Assembly (NCBI RefSeq): GCF_000711895.1
Contig: NZ_JONO01000006.1
Span: 83,449-147,448, forward strand
DNA: 64,000 bases
Reading direction: 5' to 3'
Source of the DNA: Photorhabdus australis DSM 17609
GTDB lineage: Bacteria; Pseudomonadota; Gammaproteobacteria; Enterobacterales; Enterobacteriaceae
Positions within the stretch are counted from its first letter, which is position 1, and every line of letters starts with the position of its first letter. Positions 9,340-19,100 of this stretch are shown piece after piece. Under the pieces are notes generated by a model. It was given only the letters and a program-made list of their open reading frames with translations. It had not been told where the DNA came from and searched no databases. The translations under genes were made by a program, and so were the position numbers.

Positions 9340-10221
9340 ATGTTAAACACGCAGACTATTATTGATGTCAATAAGGCAATGGATACCATGCTGCGCGCAT
9401 ATCTGAATCAAGATATTGCCATTCGTTTTGATCTGCCTGAATTAGATACTATGCAACCTGATGCGATGGTCAGTGTCTTTCTTTATGACATTCATGAAGA
9501 TTTGCAGCTTCGCTCGGCAGAATCGAGAGGGTTTAATGTTTCTGCCGGGAGGTTATTGCCTGGTTGGGTAAATATTAAATGTAACTATCTGATTACCTAT
9601 TGGGAAGCTTCCAAGCCAGCGACTGATGCCAGCAGCCCTGATAGTCAACCCGATAACCAGGCAATACAAGTGATGTCACAAGTATTGAATGCCTTGATTA
9701 ATAATCGTCAATTAGCAGGTATTCCTGGTGCTTATACTCAGGTTGTACCGCCTAAAGAGAGTTTAAATAGCCTGGGGAATTTCTGGCAATCACTGGGGAA
9801 TCGTCCACGGCTTTCTCTCAATTATTCGGTGACAGTACCTGTTAGTCTAAACGATGGTCAGGATAGCGCGACTCCGGTTACCGAGGTTTCTTCCACTGTG
9901 GAACAAACGGCATTGCTCAGTCAGGAAGCGGTTAATCATGCTTTACGCGAATTACTCATTACGGAATTAGGAGGAGGAGAGAATAACCGGTTGGCATTGA
10001 GTAAAGTCGAATTATCCGCAGTGAAAGAGACGATGACTCAAGACAGTCCGGCACAGATGATTATATCGTTATCTGCTTCAGGGATTACACGACAGGAATA
10101 TCTGGCAAAAATTAATGATATCTTTGATCGTTGGGTAAATAATGCGGCAGTTATTACTACTATTGATGATTGGAGGGTTAGAATTGAAAGGATAGAGAGA
10201 AATGATCTTGTGGGAATCTGA
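9340..10221 (+). CDS. pvc16: PVC tube terminator/cap Pvc16 (DUF4255)
   Basis: A 293-residue protein with the DUF4255/Pvc16_N layout: an N-terminal helix (IIDVNKAMDTMLRAYL), then VSVFLYDIHEDLQLRSAE, a WVNIKCNYLITYW strand, and a C-terminal segment containing LSYSVTVPV-like strands. In PVC particles this protein caps the distal end of tube and sheath. ATG 9340 follows GAGAGG. An upstream in-frame TTG at 9304 lies inside the ERIC remnant and is rejected. It is the last structural gene; cargo genes normally follow, which fits the region downstream. Confidence 0.88.
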   Translation: MLNTQTIIDVNKAMDTMLRAYLNQDIAIRFDLPELDTMQPDAMVSVFLYDIHEDLQLRSAESRGFNVSAGRLLPGWVNIKCNYLITYWEASKPATDASSPDSQPDNQAIQVMSQVLNALINNRQLAGIPGAYTQVVPPKESLNSLGNFWQSLGNRPRLSLNYSVTVPVSLNDGQDSATPVTEVSSTVEQTALLSQEAVNHALRELLITELGGGENNRLALSKVELSAVKETMTQDSPAQMIISLSASGITRQEYLAKINDIFDRWVNNAAVITTIDDWRVRIERIERNDLVGI

Positions 10222-10243
10222 ATTTTCTTAATTAAATAAATGA

Positions 10244-10453
10244 GTTAATGTTAATTTAATAGAACATATAATCAATAATTTCAATGAAAATGTTGAGAAA
10301 TCAAAAAATAATACACATAAGATTTTAGCTTATAATCAAATTTTTAAAGGAGATGATGATTACGATCTGAATGGAAATAAGGATGATTAGTCACCATATA
10401 AAGGGAATCCTGGTCATTTTTCAGGAAATCCGAAAAAATCTTATGGTCTTTAA
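10244..10453 (+). pseudogene. Decayed gene remnant in the PVC cargo region
   Basis: A 70-codon open stretch with no start codon, interrupted by one in-frame TAG at 10388. It reads KILAYNQIFKGDDDYDLNGN before the stop and SPYKGNPGHFSGNPKKSYGL after it. The continuous sense of the frame on both sides of the stop, and a terminator-like hairpin right after the final TAA, suggest the C-terminal end of a lost gene. I do not recognise the family. Confidence 0.45.
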
Positions 10454-10469
10454 AATAAATGGTTAACTG

Positions 10470-10513
10470 GGACAATGCCAAAATTAATCTTTAGAGGGGT
10501 ATTGTCCATTTTA
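10470..10513 (+). terminator. Probable rho-independent terminator
   Basis: GGACAATGCC at 10470-10479 pairs with GGTATTGTCC at 10498-10507 (10 pairs, one G-U), followed by ATTTTA. It lies 17 bases after the stop of the preceding remnant and could also end the PVC structural operon. Confidence 0.6.
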
Positions 10514-11132
10514 CCTGTTATTCACCATCATTTATATCAAGAGATGATGTAAAGAAAATGTAAAGAAAGGTTAACTTTATTATCAAATGGATGAGCTAAA
10601 AATATAGAATGTTACTTATAGAAGATGATCGAAAAATTGATAATGAATCTAGTTCCTGTATTTGGTGTTTTTTTAATCTGGATATATTCTGAGTGTATAT
10701 TTTTAGTGTGATGGTGCTTAATGTAAATGAAACTTATGAATGATAATTTATATTCATTAATAATGAATGAATATTTGACCATTATTTTATTAGATTTTTT
10801 AATTTATCGATTATTTATGCATGGCGATAATTCATGTAATCAATCGTTGACAAATAATTATACCTATATATGATTGTTATGCGGGTAATAATGATGTGCT
10901 GATAAATTTCTTTATGAATAATGTGTTAAAAAATAAAAACACAAGCTGGACTTAACTAATCAATATAATTATTCAGAATAACGGCCAATTGAAAATAGAC
11001 CAGGAAATAAAAAGATATTATTTGGAATAGGTCCATCTTTAGATGCTTTCTCGCTGTCATTTTGCTAAGAAAACCATAAAAGTAACCAAATAAATAAAGG
11101 AATGGATAAAACAGTTAATTTTTCAGGGTTGA
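10514..11132. other. AT-rich non-coding stretch
   Basis: Very AT-rich DNA with no credible reading frame on either strand and no repeat or RNA gene that I can recognise. It separates two gene remnants in the PVC payload zone and is probably degraded cargo DNA. Confidence 0.4.
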
Positions 11133-11312
11133 AGTCCAGAACAAGTAGTTGATTTCCTTAAAAGGTATAAAGGATATCTTTGCATTATGAGACCATTTAC
11201 AGATTGATTTATAGACGAAGGTGATTTATGGCGACATCTCAGAATTCCAGTAAACGGTATAGTTGTTATAAAAGAGAGGAAGAAAAAAGTCAGTATTAAT
11301 GAATATCTGTAA
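11133..11312 (+). pseudogene. Second decayed gene remnant
   Basis: A 59-codon stretch reading SPEQVVDFLKRYKGYLCIMR, an in-frame TGA at 11205, then FIDEGDLWRHLRIPVNGIVV up to TAA at 11310. Protein-like composition on both sides of a single stop suggests a recently inactivated gene end. The family is not recognised. Confidence 0.4.
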
Positions 11313-11514
11313 GTTGTTGATAGAAAATAATATATTGTAGACTGGAAAGGAGATACGATAATCGGAAAAAAATAAGAGGAGCGAGTTATTAATATTGGCT
11401 GAATGCAAAATGCTATATACGATAAATTATTAAACTGAACAGAAGACACAGACATCAGAAGTTGCGTAAACCACAGTGAAGGCTTTATGCCTGTTTAAAC
11501 AAGAGGTTAAAACA

Positions 11515-11778
11515 ATGGCGTTTGACAACAGTTTAGAGTTCGTAAATGATGAAATTATCAGAGAAAGATTAGATACGAAAATTAACTTTTCTAATCCTTA
11601 TACTTCCTGGAAAAGAGAGATAAATGAATTAATTAAACGATATTCTCTAAGAGGGCCAGAGTTTAATAAAGTCTCTAACCGTAAGATAAATTTTTTTGCG
11701 AATGGAATAAAAAATCGCAATGGCGAACAGCCTAATGAATTATTTAAAGGAATAAGAATTTATTTACTCGCAACATAA
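11515..11778 (+). CDS. Small hypothetical protein (87 aa)
   Basis: A charged 87-residue protein (MAFDNSLEFVNDEIIRERLD...) without signal peptide or membrane segment and with a helix-rich composition. ATG 11515 is preceded by AAGAGG at good distance; an upstream in-frame start at 11476 lacks a ribosome site. It lies between remnants and a LysR fragment downstream of pvc16. It could be a small PVC-associated factor, an immunity-like protein or the N-terminal piece of a lost effector. I do not recognise it. Confidence 0.5.
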   Translation: MAFDNSLEFVNDEIIRERLDTKINFSNPYTSWKREINELIKRYSLRGPEFNKVSNRKINFFANGIKNRNGEQPNELFKGIRIYLLAT

Positions 11779-11874
11779 TAATGTTGCACTTAATATGCTA
11801 AATTTTTCAGTAAAATTATTAACTATTTTTGCATCGCCAGTGAATAAGTCTATTGTATTAAATAAGGAGTTCGT

Positions 11875-12171
11875 GTGTTTATTTCAAAAGAATTATCAAA
11901 CTTCATTGCTGTAGCTAAGAATAAATCAATAAATAAAGCAACAGCGGAACTTTTTATCACTCAATCACCAATTTGCCGGAGTTTAAAAAAACTGGAATTT
12001 TCATTAGGTGTAAAACTCTTTGTGAGGAAAAGCCAGGGATTGATTTTAACAGAAGAAGGGGAATGTTTATATAATAAAGTTTTGTCAATTTGTGAACGAC
12101 TTAAAGAAATAGAAGGGGACTATAAGAATGACAAATCAACATACCATGATCTATATCAAAAAAATGTATGA
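11875..12171 (+). CDS. LysR-type regulator reduced to the HTH domain
   Basis: 98 residues that match only the DNA-binding part of LysR-type regulators: FIAVAKNKSINKATAELFIT, then QSPICRSLKKLEFSLGVKLF and a wing ending LTEEGECLYNK. Full family members have ~300 residues with an effector-binding domain, which is absent. The GTG start at 11875 follows AAGGAG. A truncated LysR could still bind DNA as a linker-helix dimer and act as a constitutive or dominant-negative regulator. It lies directly upstream of the glycosyltransferase toxin gene, so local control of cargo expression is plausible. It may equally be a decaying remnant. Confidence 0.75.
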   Translation: MFISKELSNFIAVAKNKSINKATAELFITQSPICRSLKKLEFSLGVKLFVRKSQGLILTEEGECLYNKVLSICERLKEIEGDYKNDKSTYHDLYQKNV

Positions 12172-12552
12172 TGCTCTAATATAATAAGCAGTTCTGGATA
12201 ACTAAAGTCATCTATTACCTGCATTTGTATACTTAGTGAAAGTTTTGTCTTCTGGATAAGTTTTCATAATGGTGATGCTCCTTATTTTCCATCTGGCATT
12301 GCTTATTCAGAAGAATGATTAATATGATTGAAATAACTCAGTCCGTTTTGTGGTTTACGATTTCGGTGGAGCGCAAAATAGGCTGGGTTTTCTTCAGGTG
12401 AGCTATTGTTTTGAAATATACAGTTATGTAATTTTTATATTCTGTTTTGTTTTAACGATATTGTTTAAATATTTATATTCATGACATTGGGTTATTATAA
12501 TAGATAATTTCAGGTAAACGTAATTAATTCAACCATCACGGAGAGTTTATCA
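12172..12552. other. Intergenic region upstream of the toxin gene
   Basis: About 380 AT-rich bases without a credible gene. It must contain the promoter of the toxin gene at 12553, but no clear -35/-10 pair or operator stands out. The GGAGAG ribosome site lies at its right end (around 12540-12545). Confidence 0.4.
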
Positions 12553-13638
12553 ATGTTAAAATATGCTAATCCTCAGGCAGTACCTACACAACGTACTAAA
12601 AATACTGCGAAGAAACCGTCATCATCAAGTTCCTTTGATGGGCAGCTTGAACTTTCAAATGGTGAGTGGTCTAAGCACTCAGAAATGGGCCTGAAAAGAG
12701 GTGGACTTATTAACAGCATAAGAAGGCGTATTGCAAGAAATGGCAATATAGGACGATTCAATGAGCTAATTGATTCTGAGGCTAAAAAATGGCCATCGGA
12801 ACCGGTTGATAAAAATATCCATATGATTTGGATTGGCACAAGAAATATATCCGAGAAAAATATTAAACTATCAATCGATACGGCCAAAAAAAATCCGGAT
12901 TATAATACCAGTATTATTTACGATAGTGGTATTAGTGGACATGAAGGTGCCAGGAATTTTATGTTAGAAAAGTTTGAAGGCAGCAACGTTAACATCATCG
13001 ATTTTCGTAAAAAAAGTTATTTCCCTCAATTAAAACAAGAGCCTTCATTCGTCTATTATGAACAAGCGATTGCAGAAAAGAAATATGCACAAGCGAGTGA
13101 TATTTTAAGATTATTAGTCTTAAAATTTGAAGGGGGAATCTATAAAGATATTGATGATATACAGGTAAAAGGTTTTGGTTCATTAGCGTTTCCAAAAGGA
13201 ATCGGAGTGATGAGAGAATATGCACCTGAGGCAGGTAAAGCGACGGCATTTCCAAATACGCCCATCGCTGTAACGAAAAATAATCCCATTATTAACAAAA
13301 CATTAGATCTTGCTGTAGGTAATTATCAACGCGGCGAAAAAAATGTATTAAAACTGGCAGGTCCGGATGTATTTACACAAGCCTTATATCAGGAAATTCC
13401 AGGTCTTAATTCTAAGGTTTTAAATGCACAGTTAGATCAATTTGAATTAGCAAAACGGCAAGCGTTAGGGCTTCCATTAGAGAAACCGAAAAGTTTTGCG
13501 GATGAGAAACTCACTTCTGTGGAAAAAGAAAAAATTAATCGACCTTATCAATCAATGCGTGGGCTTTCAGGCCATGTTATGAATGGCGCTGATCACTCCT
13601 GGGCTGTGGATACCGAAGTACTCGGACATCAACAATAG
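12553..13638 (+). CDS. DXD glycosyltransferase toxin, probable PVC payload
   Basis: A 361-residue protein. Residues ~1-75 are low-complexity and basic (PSSSSSFDGQLELSNGEW, then RRRIARNG), like the N-terminal loading leaders of PVC effectors. Residues ~90-290 are a GT-A fold glycosyltransferase of the DXD/clostridial-toxin type: IHMIWIG, YAQASDILRLLVL, and the metal-binding motif EGGIYKDIDD. The end has a conserved NGADHSWA. Such enzymes, including the PaTox glycosyltransferase domain, modify Rho-family GTPases in host cells. Activity here is inferred from motifs. The gene is solitary, 2.3 kb downstream of pvc16, with GGAGAG before ATG. Its catalytic part is closely related to the C-terminus of TccC at 30860-31731: KLAGPDVFTQALY and AVP/AFPNTPIAV are near-identical in both. 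Confidence 0.85.
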   Translation: MLKYANPQAVPTQRTKNTAKKPSSSSSFDGQLELSNGEWSKHSEMGLKRGGLINSIRRRIARNGNIGRFNELIDSEAKKWPSEPVDKNIHMIWIGTRNISEKNIKLSIDTAKKNPDYNTSIIYDSGISGHEGARNFMLEKFEGSNVNIIDFRKKSYFPQLKQEPSFVYYEQAIAEKKYAQASDILRLLVLKFEGGIYKDIDDIQVKGFGSLAFPKGIGVMREYAPEAGKATAFPNTPIAVTKNNPIINKTLDLAVGNYQRGEKNVLKLAGPDVFTQALYQEIPGLNSKVLNAQLDQFELAKRQALGLPLEKPKSFADEKLTSVEKEKINRPYQSMRGLSGHVMNGADHSWAVDTEVLGHQQ

Positions 13639-14056
13639 TAATGCTTCTGGCGCCACCAATGTCATCGCATAGTCAGAAGCCAAAAGCAGTAACGCTTCCG
13701 CCGATGTTATCATCGAGCGCAAAACCATCGATATCAGCTAATTAGTTGTGAGGAAAATAAAATTGGTGGTGCATTTGAAAACTTTACAATTGATGTTGCA
13801 CAAATGGTTCTGAGAAATTTCAATCTCAATGAATGATGACAATCGTACCATGAATATTATGGTGGAAATAATAGCTTTAAATATATCATGCAAACGAAAT
13901 TGTTATTTTTTCTTAATGAAATTACTTCGGTAAACGAGAGATCCTTTATTGATCTGCATATTGTATTTTTTTATCAAATAATTTCTCATTTATTTGTTGG
14001 AATAAAGTCCTGAGACATTTCTCTATTTATAGTCAATGAATAGGTATTGTTATTTA
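13639..14056. other. Intergenic region with short remnants
   Basis: About 420 bases between the toxin gene and the lysis genes. At 13637-13741 one frame reads SNASGATNVIA, stop, then SSNASADVIIERKTIDIS before TAA, a likely scrap of a lost gene with an internal repeat. The rest is AT-rich with no gene seen. Confidence 0.35.
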
Positions 14057-14486
14057 ATGAAACTGAGCGAAAAAGGGTTTGAGCTGATAAAACATTTTGA
14101 AGGTCTTCGCCTGCACGCCTATCAGTGTTCGGCGAACGTTTGGACTACTGGTTACGGACATACCGCTGATGTGCGTCCCGGCGATGTTATCAGCGCTGAA
14201 GAGGCGGATTTTTCTGCACCAGGATGTGGCTGATGCTGAACGCACGGTAAACAATGCTGTCAGTGTTTCGATTAACCAATATCAGTTCGATGCACTGGTC
14301 TCCTTTGTTTTCAATCTGGGGGCAGGGAATTTCCGTCCCTCAACGTTACTAAAAAAATTGAACGCCGGCGATTATGCCGGCGCGGCAGGTGAATTGTTGC
14401 GTTGGGTGAATGCCGGTGGGCAAAAGCTGGTTGGACTGGAACGTCGGCGCGAAGCCGAAAAAATGTTGTTTGAAACACCGGTGTAA
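14057..14486 (+). pseudogene. Phage-type lysozyme, frameshifted copy
   Basis: The sequence parallels the intact lysozyme gene at 15606-16037 almost base for base, from MKLSEKGFELIKHFEGLRL to EAEKMLFETPV. Relative to that copy it lacks two bases near 14207 (GCGGATTTTTCTGC against GCAGATGCTTTTCTGC). This shifts the frame after residue ~52 and leads to a premature stop at ~14233. The second half continues intact in another frame. The protein would lose the C-terminal lobe, so it is called a pseudogene. The downstream ~60 bases also match the flank of the intact copy, so the duplicated unit is larger than the gene. Confidence 0.9.
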
Positions 14487-14626
14487 CCAGTATCCGGACA
14501 AAATCATGACGTATTTTTTAGGGTAAGACTCTGCTATGGAGCAGGCTGTCGACTCAGCCATAACATCAGCCCTTATTAATAATATGAATGCCCATCATTT
14601 ATGGTTGAACAGCGATGGAAACTGGA

Positions 14627-15094
14627 ATGAATTTACGAACGTATCCTTATTTAGCACTGGTGATAGTCCTGTTGGCACTGAGCTGGGCAGCTGATCATTA
14701 TCACAGTAAAGCCGTAGTCTGGCGTGACAAGGCACAACAGGCTGAAAAGATGGCCAGACAGCAAGCCGCGATCCTTACCGAAATGAACATGCGCCAAAAA
14801 CAGCTAACTGAACTGGATAGGCAGCATATGGAGAAACTGAACAATGCTGAAAGCGAAAATAATACTCTGCGCACTCAACTTGCCACTGGCACTCACCGGA
14901 TGTATGTCGCAGGCAAGTGTCCCGTGTCCGGAGCCAGCGAAAGTACAACCGCCCGCCGCGTGGGCCATGATGCCTCCATCGAACTCGCTACAGATGCTGG
15001 ACAAAACATTCTCGCTGTCCGAGAGGGGATCATCCGTGATCAACAAAAACTAAAATACTTGCAGGAGTATGTTCGCACGGAATGTCTGCGTTAG
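14627..15094 (+). CDS. Rz-type inner-membrane spanin
   Basis: A 155-residue protein with an N-terminal membrane anchor (LALVIVLLALSWAA) followed by a long periplasmic coiled coil (residues ~30-95, rich in Gln, Glu and Lys). This is the architecture of lambda Rz. Spanins bridge inner and outer membranes and disrupt the outer membrane in the last step of phage lysis. A second gene is nested out of frame inside it (14844-15053) and has the features of Rz1. The start ATG 14627 matches the start in the decayed second copy at 28284. It lies downstream of a dead lysozyme copy and upstream of the Tc genes. Confidence 0.82.
   Translation: MNLRTYPYLALVIVLLALSWAADHYHSKAVVWRDKAQQAEKMARQQAAILTEMNMRQKQLTELDRQHMEKLNNAESENNTLRTQLATGTHRMYVAGKCPVSGASESTTARRVGHDASIELATDAGQNILAVREGIIRDQQKLKYLQEYVRTECLR
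14844..15053 (+). CDS. Rz1-type outer-membrane spanin lipoprotein
   Basis: A 69-residue lipoprotein nested in the +1 frame of the Rz gene. It has a short signal peptide ending in the lipobox LTGC (Cys at residue 19), then a Pro-rich segment (PEPAKVQPPAAW), as in lambda Rz1. It should be lipidated, sorted to the outer membrane and pair with the C-terminus of Rz. The overlapping layout is itself diagnostic. A nearly identical N-terminal half occurs at 28480. Confidence 0.8.
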   Translation: MLKAKIILCALNLPLALTGCMSQASVPCPEPAKVQPPAAWAMMPPSNSLQMLDKTFSLSERGSSVINKN

Positions 15095-15138
15095 TGATCC
15101 GGCTTTCTGAAAATATTACTTATATTCGAATTCCGTTC

Positions 15139-15267
15139 TATACCCAATGGATTTCAAGATGCATCGCGACGGCAAGGGAGCGAATCCCCGGGAGCATAGA
15201 GAAAACTATGTGACCGGGGTGAGTGAGTGCAGCCAACAAAGAGGCAACTTGAAAGATGACAGGTATA
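15139..15267. repeat. Complete ERIC element
   Basis: A 129-base imperfect palindrome starting TATACCCAATGGATTTCAAG, with the central GAATCCCCGGGAGCATAG / CTATGTGACCGGGGTGAGTG hairpin and ending AACTTGAAAGATGACAGGTATA-like (key bases at 15246-15267). It is full length, unlike the copy at 9241, and lies between the spanin pair and the intact lysozyme. Confidence 0.92.
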
Positions 15268-15515
15268 TAAAAGGCTGCTTGGTATTTCACTTTGCTCAGT
15301 GAAGCCAATATAGCAGCAAAAAATTTCGGCGCTTATTGCAGCGAAATAAAATTATCCAGAGTGTGGGTCTCAGGGAGAGCAACTGTCTGATAACGCCCTA
15401 ATAAAAATCTCGATTTCTCAGTAAGTTTGCCAATCATATGTAAAAAAATAAATAACCATATAAATTATAAGGGTTAGTAAAAGCCAATACGTTGATTATT
15501 ATTTCCCACCTTAAT

Positions 15516-15531
15516 TATGTCATAAGACATA
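15516..15531. promoter_or_regulatory. Inverted repeat upstream of the lysozyme-tcdA unit
   Basis: TATGTC-ATAA-GACATA (arms of six, spacer four) lies 75 bases before the intact lysozyme start, in an AT-rich region that must hold the promoter. Its size and symmetry suit a dimeric regulator. No regulator is assigned. Confidence 0.35.
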
Positions 15532-15605
15532 GTTTTCTATGCATTGATATCTCTGTGTATTTTTTGTTCCCGGCGTAAAAAGTCACCTGTTTAACGGAGG
15601 GGAGA

Positions 15606-16037
15606 ATGAAGCTGAGTGAAAAAGGGCTTGAGCTGATAAAACAGTTTGAAGGTCTTCGCCTTCATGCCTATCAGTGTTCGGCGAACGTTTGGACTATTGG
15701 TTACGGACATACTGCTGGCGTTCGTTCTGGAGATGTTATCAGCGCTGAAAAGGCAGATGCTTTTCTGCGCCAGGATGTGGCTGATGCTGAATGCACGATA
15801 AACAATGCGGTCAGGGTTTCGATTAACCAGCATCAGTTCGATGCACTGGTCTCCTTTGTTTTCAATCTGGGGGCAGGGAATTTCCGCTCTTCAACGTTGC
15901 TGAAAAAACTGAACGCCGGAGATTATGCCGGTGCGGGCAGTGAGCTGCTGCGCTGGGTGAATGCCGGTGGGCAAAGACTGGCCGGTCTGGTGCGTCGGCG
16001 GGAAGCCGAAAAAATGTTGTTTGAAACACCCGTGTAA
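15606..16037 (+). CDS. Phage-type lysozyme (GH24 endolysin)
   Basis: A 143-residue muramidase of the T4/P21 lysozyme family. The catalytic spacing E-8x-(D/C)-5x-T is visible as Glu15, Cys24 and Thr30 in FEGLRLHAYQCSANVWTIGY; Cys instead of Asp at the second position is common in this subgroup. The C-terminal lobe (DALVSFVFNLGAGNF, STLLKKLNAGDY, RREAEKMLF) is complete. There is no signal peptide or SAR anchor, so it needs a holin, and none is visible nearby. The start is preceded by GGAGGGGAG. It lies 142 bases upstream of tcdA on the same strand and may be co-transcribed, consistent with a role in releasing Tc toxin by controlled lysis. Confidence 0.92.
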   Translation: MKLSEKGLELIKQFEGLRLHAYQCSANVWTIGYGHTAGVRSGDVISAEKADAFLRQDVADAECTINNAVRVSINQHQFDALVSFVFNLGAGNFRSSTLLKKLNAGDYAGAGSELLRWVNAGGQRLAGLVRRREAEKMLFETPV

Positions 16038-16179
16038 TTGGTATCCGGACAAAATCATAACGCATTTTGTTCAGGGAGCAATTCTGCTAGGAGCTGGATG
16101 CGGTCTGCATTCGTCACGGATGAATAACCAACGTTGCTTATCGGCAACTGAACTGAAACGATGATGAGAGGTAATTACT

Positions 16180-19100
16180 ATGTATCATACTGATGACATA
16201 TTGGAAAAACTGAACAACCACGAAAAGACCCCAAACGGCCTGAAATCAGGCGATAACCGGCCAGTCACCCTGCCTGATATTATGGTGCGCTCGTTTGCCG
16301 AGGTGAAAGCGCTGGCCGGCGACAGCCTGACCTGGGGGGAAACCAACTTCCTGTATAAACAGGCACAGCAGGAACTGAAAGAAAATAAAATGACCGAATC
16401 CCGGATTCTGAGCCGGGCCAACCCGCAGTTGGCTAATGCTGTACGTCTGGGCATTCGTCAATCATCTATGCTGCGCAGCTATGATGACCTGTTCGGAGGG
16501 CGTGCCAGTAAATTTGTTAAGCCGGGTTCGGTGGCCTCGATGTTCTCCCCAGCCGGTTACCTGACCGAGCTCTATCGCGAAGCCAGAAAACTGCACCCGG
16601 ATGATTCAGAGTATAACCTGGATAAACGCCGTCCGGACTTGGCCTCCCTGTCGCTGTCCCAGAACAATATGGATGACGAGCTGTCCACGCTGTCCCTTTC
16701 CAATGAATTGCTGCTGAATACCCTTCAGACAAAAGAAAATAACAATTATGACGGTGTGATGGAGATGCTCTCTGCCTACCGCCAGACGGGAATGACGCCG
16801 TTCCATCTGCCTTATGAAACCGTCCGGCAAGCCATTATGCTGCAGGATGCCGAGTTTGCTGCCTTCCGGCGCAATCCGGCTGTGGCCCAGAAAATGGATA
16901 CTGCTTCCCTGCTCAGTATAAACGCGGATATCTCGCCGGAACTGTATGAAATCCTCACTGAAGAAATTACGGAAGCCAATGTTGATGAGCTGATAAAGAA
17001 AAACTTTGGGGAAAATACGAATACCAGCATTTTCCAGAACATCGCCTATCTCGCCCGGTACTATGGCTTGACGTATGATGAGCTCACCTCGCTTCTGGGA
17101 ATGGTATCGGTTAGCAGTGACGTTAAACCGGGCGTTCAGTATTATAAAAATGACCAGTTGATAACTTTGCTCAACGATGATGGGCAGTTAAACGCGGTCC
17201 TCATTCGGCGGACTGAGGGAGGTAACGCTTATCAGTTTGGGTATGCCGAGCTGGTACCTACTGGATTAAATAACTATCTGTTTAATTTTACTATTGTAAA
17301 TAACGCCAAGGCGGGTTCCATGCAGGTGGGGACCAGTGGATATGGTTCAAAGGACATATTTAGCAGTGAAAATATCGATGTCAAGAGCGGGGTACCAATC
17401 AGCCTGCCGGTTACGTTATCCGACGAGCAGATAAAAAAAACTGTTAATATCGGCGTTACCCGTGTGGGAGGAGGGTATTACGCCAATGTTAATTATGATA
17501 TCAGCCAATATCCCTTCAGTGTCTTCCTGCTTAAATTAAACAAACTTATACGTCTCTACAAGGCGACCGGCATTGCCCCGTCCGATATCCGTACCGTCAT
17601 TGAGAGCAGCAATCCCGACCTGACCCTCACCCGTGATGTGCTGAGTCAACTGTTCTGGGTTAATTACTATATGCAGACTTATGGCATTGACGTGTCTGCT
17701 GCCCTGGTGCTGTCCGGAGCGGCTATCAGTCAGATAAGCCACGACAATCAGGCAAGCGCATTCACTCGCCTGTTCAACAGTCCGCCGCTGAATAATCAGG
17801 AGTTTTCTGCTGACGGAGTAGTACTGAATCTGGAACCGGATACATCAAAAGATGCCTTCCGGCGGGCCGCTATAAAGCGTGCCCTGCAGGTTAACGATAC
17901 GGAGCTGTACATCCTTTACACGCTTACCAGCACAGATAAAGATACGGAAGGCAAGGATATCGCCTTCACAACGACTATCGGCAACCTTTCAGCGCTTTAC
18001 CGCACCCGCCTGCTGGCAGAGGTAAATAACCTTTCCGTCACCGAGCTTAGCATGCTGCTGTCTGTTTCACCTTATGCCGGCAGGAAGCTGGACACCCTGA
18101 CCGGCTCTGACTTGTCAGGGTTGGTTAGCTTCATTACCCGGTATACACTCTGGCTAAAAGACCAGAACTGGACGGTCAGCGATGTGTATCTGATGACCAC
18201 TGAGTATTACAATACCTCAATGACGACAGATATTGAAAGTCTGGTTACCGTTCTGAGGAATGATGTGCAGGTTCCCGATGGCGGCTGGCATACAGCTGAC
18301 ATGGCATGTCAAATTATGGCACCGGTTATTGCACCGGTTATGCAACTGGAGTCAGCTGAAATCGCCAAAACCACCCTTCTCTGGGTTGACCATTTGAAAC
18401 CAGATGGATGGGCCGGGCGTTTCCTCAAGTTAGTTCTGGAGGGTCCCAGCCAAGGCAGTGAAACGGAAGAGATTGTCACTTTTTATCGGGTACTGGTGCA
18501 GATGGCGCTCATTGTGCATACTTTAGGTCTTACAGAGAACGAACTGCAATTGGCCGTAACACAACCCATAGAATTCCAAGGAGTATCACCGCTGCTGCAT
18601 GATATTGCCACCGTGCGGAGTCTGGCGCGCTTTCATGGCTGGTTGCAGCAGTGCGGAACATCGGCCACGGAGGTGCTGTCTGCGCTGGGCGGGGGAACTC
18701 TGACCCCGGTACAACTGGCACAGGCAATGTGTCTGGATGAGCTGATAGTTGCACAGGGACTGGCGCAGCTCGACAGTACCGCCACCACTTTCAGCAGTTG
18801 GACGGAGGTGGACATCACATTGCAGTGGGTGGATATGGCCACCACGCTGGGTATCACGCCGGATGGCGTCAGCGCCCTGATTAAGGTGAAACTCTCTGCC
18901 ACTGCCGGTCAGACCCCTTACAGCGAGTGGGTCTCCCTGAGTCATATGTTGCAAGCGGGACTCAGCAGCCGGCAGACCACGCAGCTGCAGGCCACACTGG
19001 ATGAGGCCCTCAGTACCGCCATCAGTGCCTACGCCATTAAAAATATCGCGCCATCCGGGGTGACCGACCGCGACAAGCTTTACAGCTGGCTGCTGTTGGA

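Noticed and set aside
11123..11455. Minus-strand frames rich in Ser/Phe/Ile in the PVC cargo zone
   Set aside because: Low-complexity translation of AT-rich DNA with no ribosome site; the plus strand carries the better protein-like remnant.
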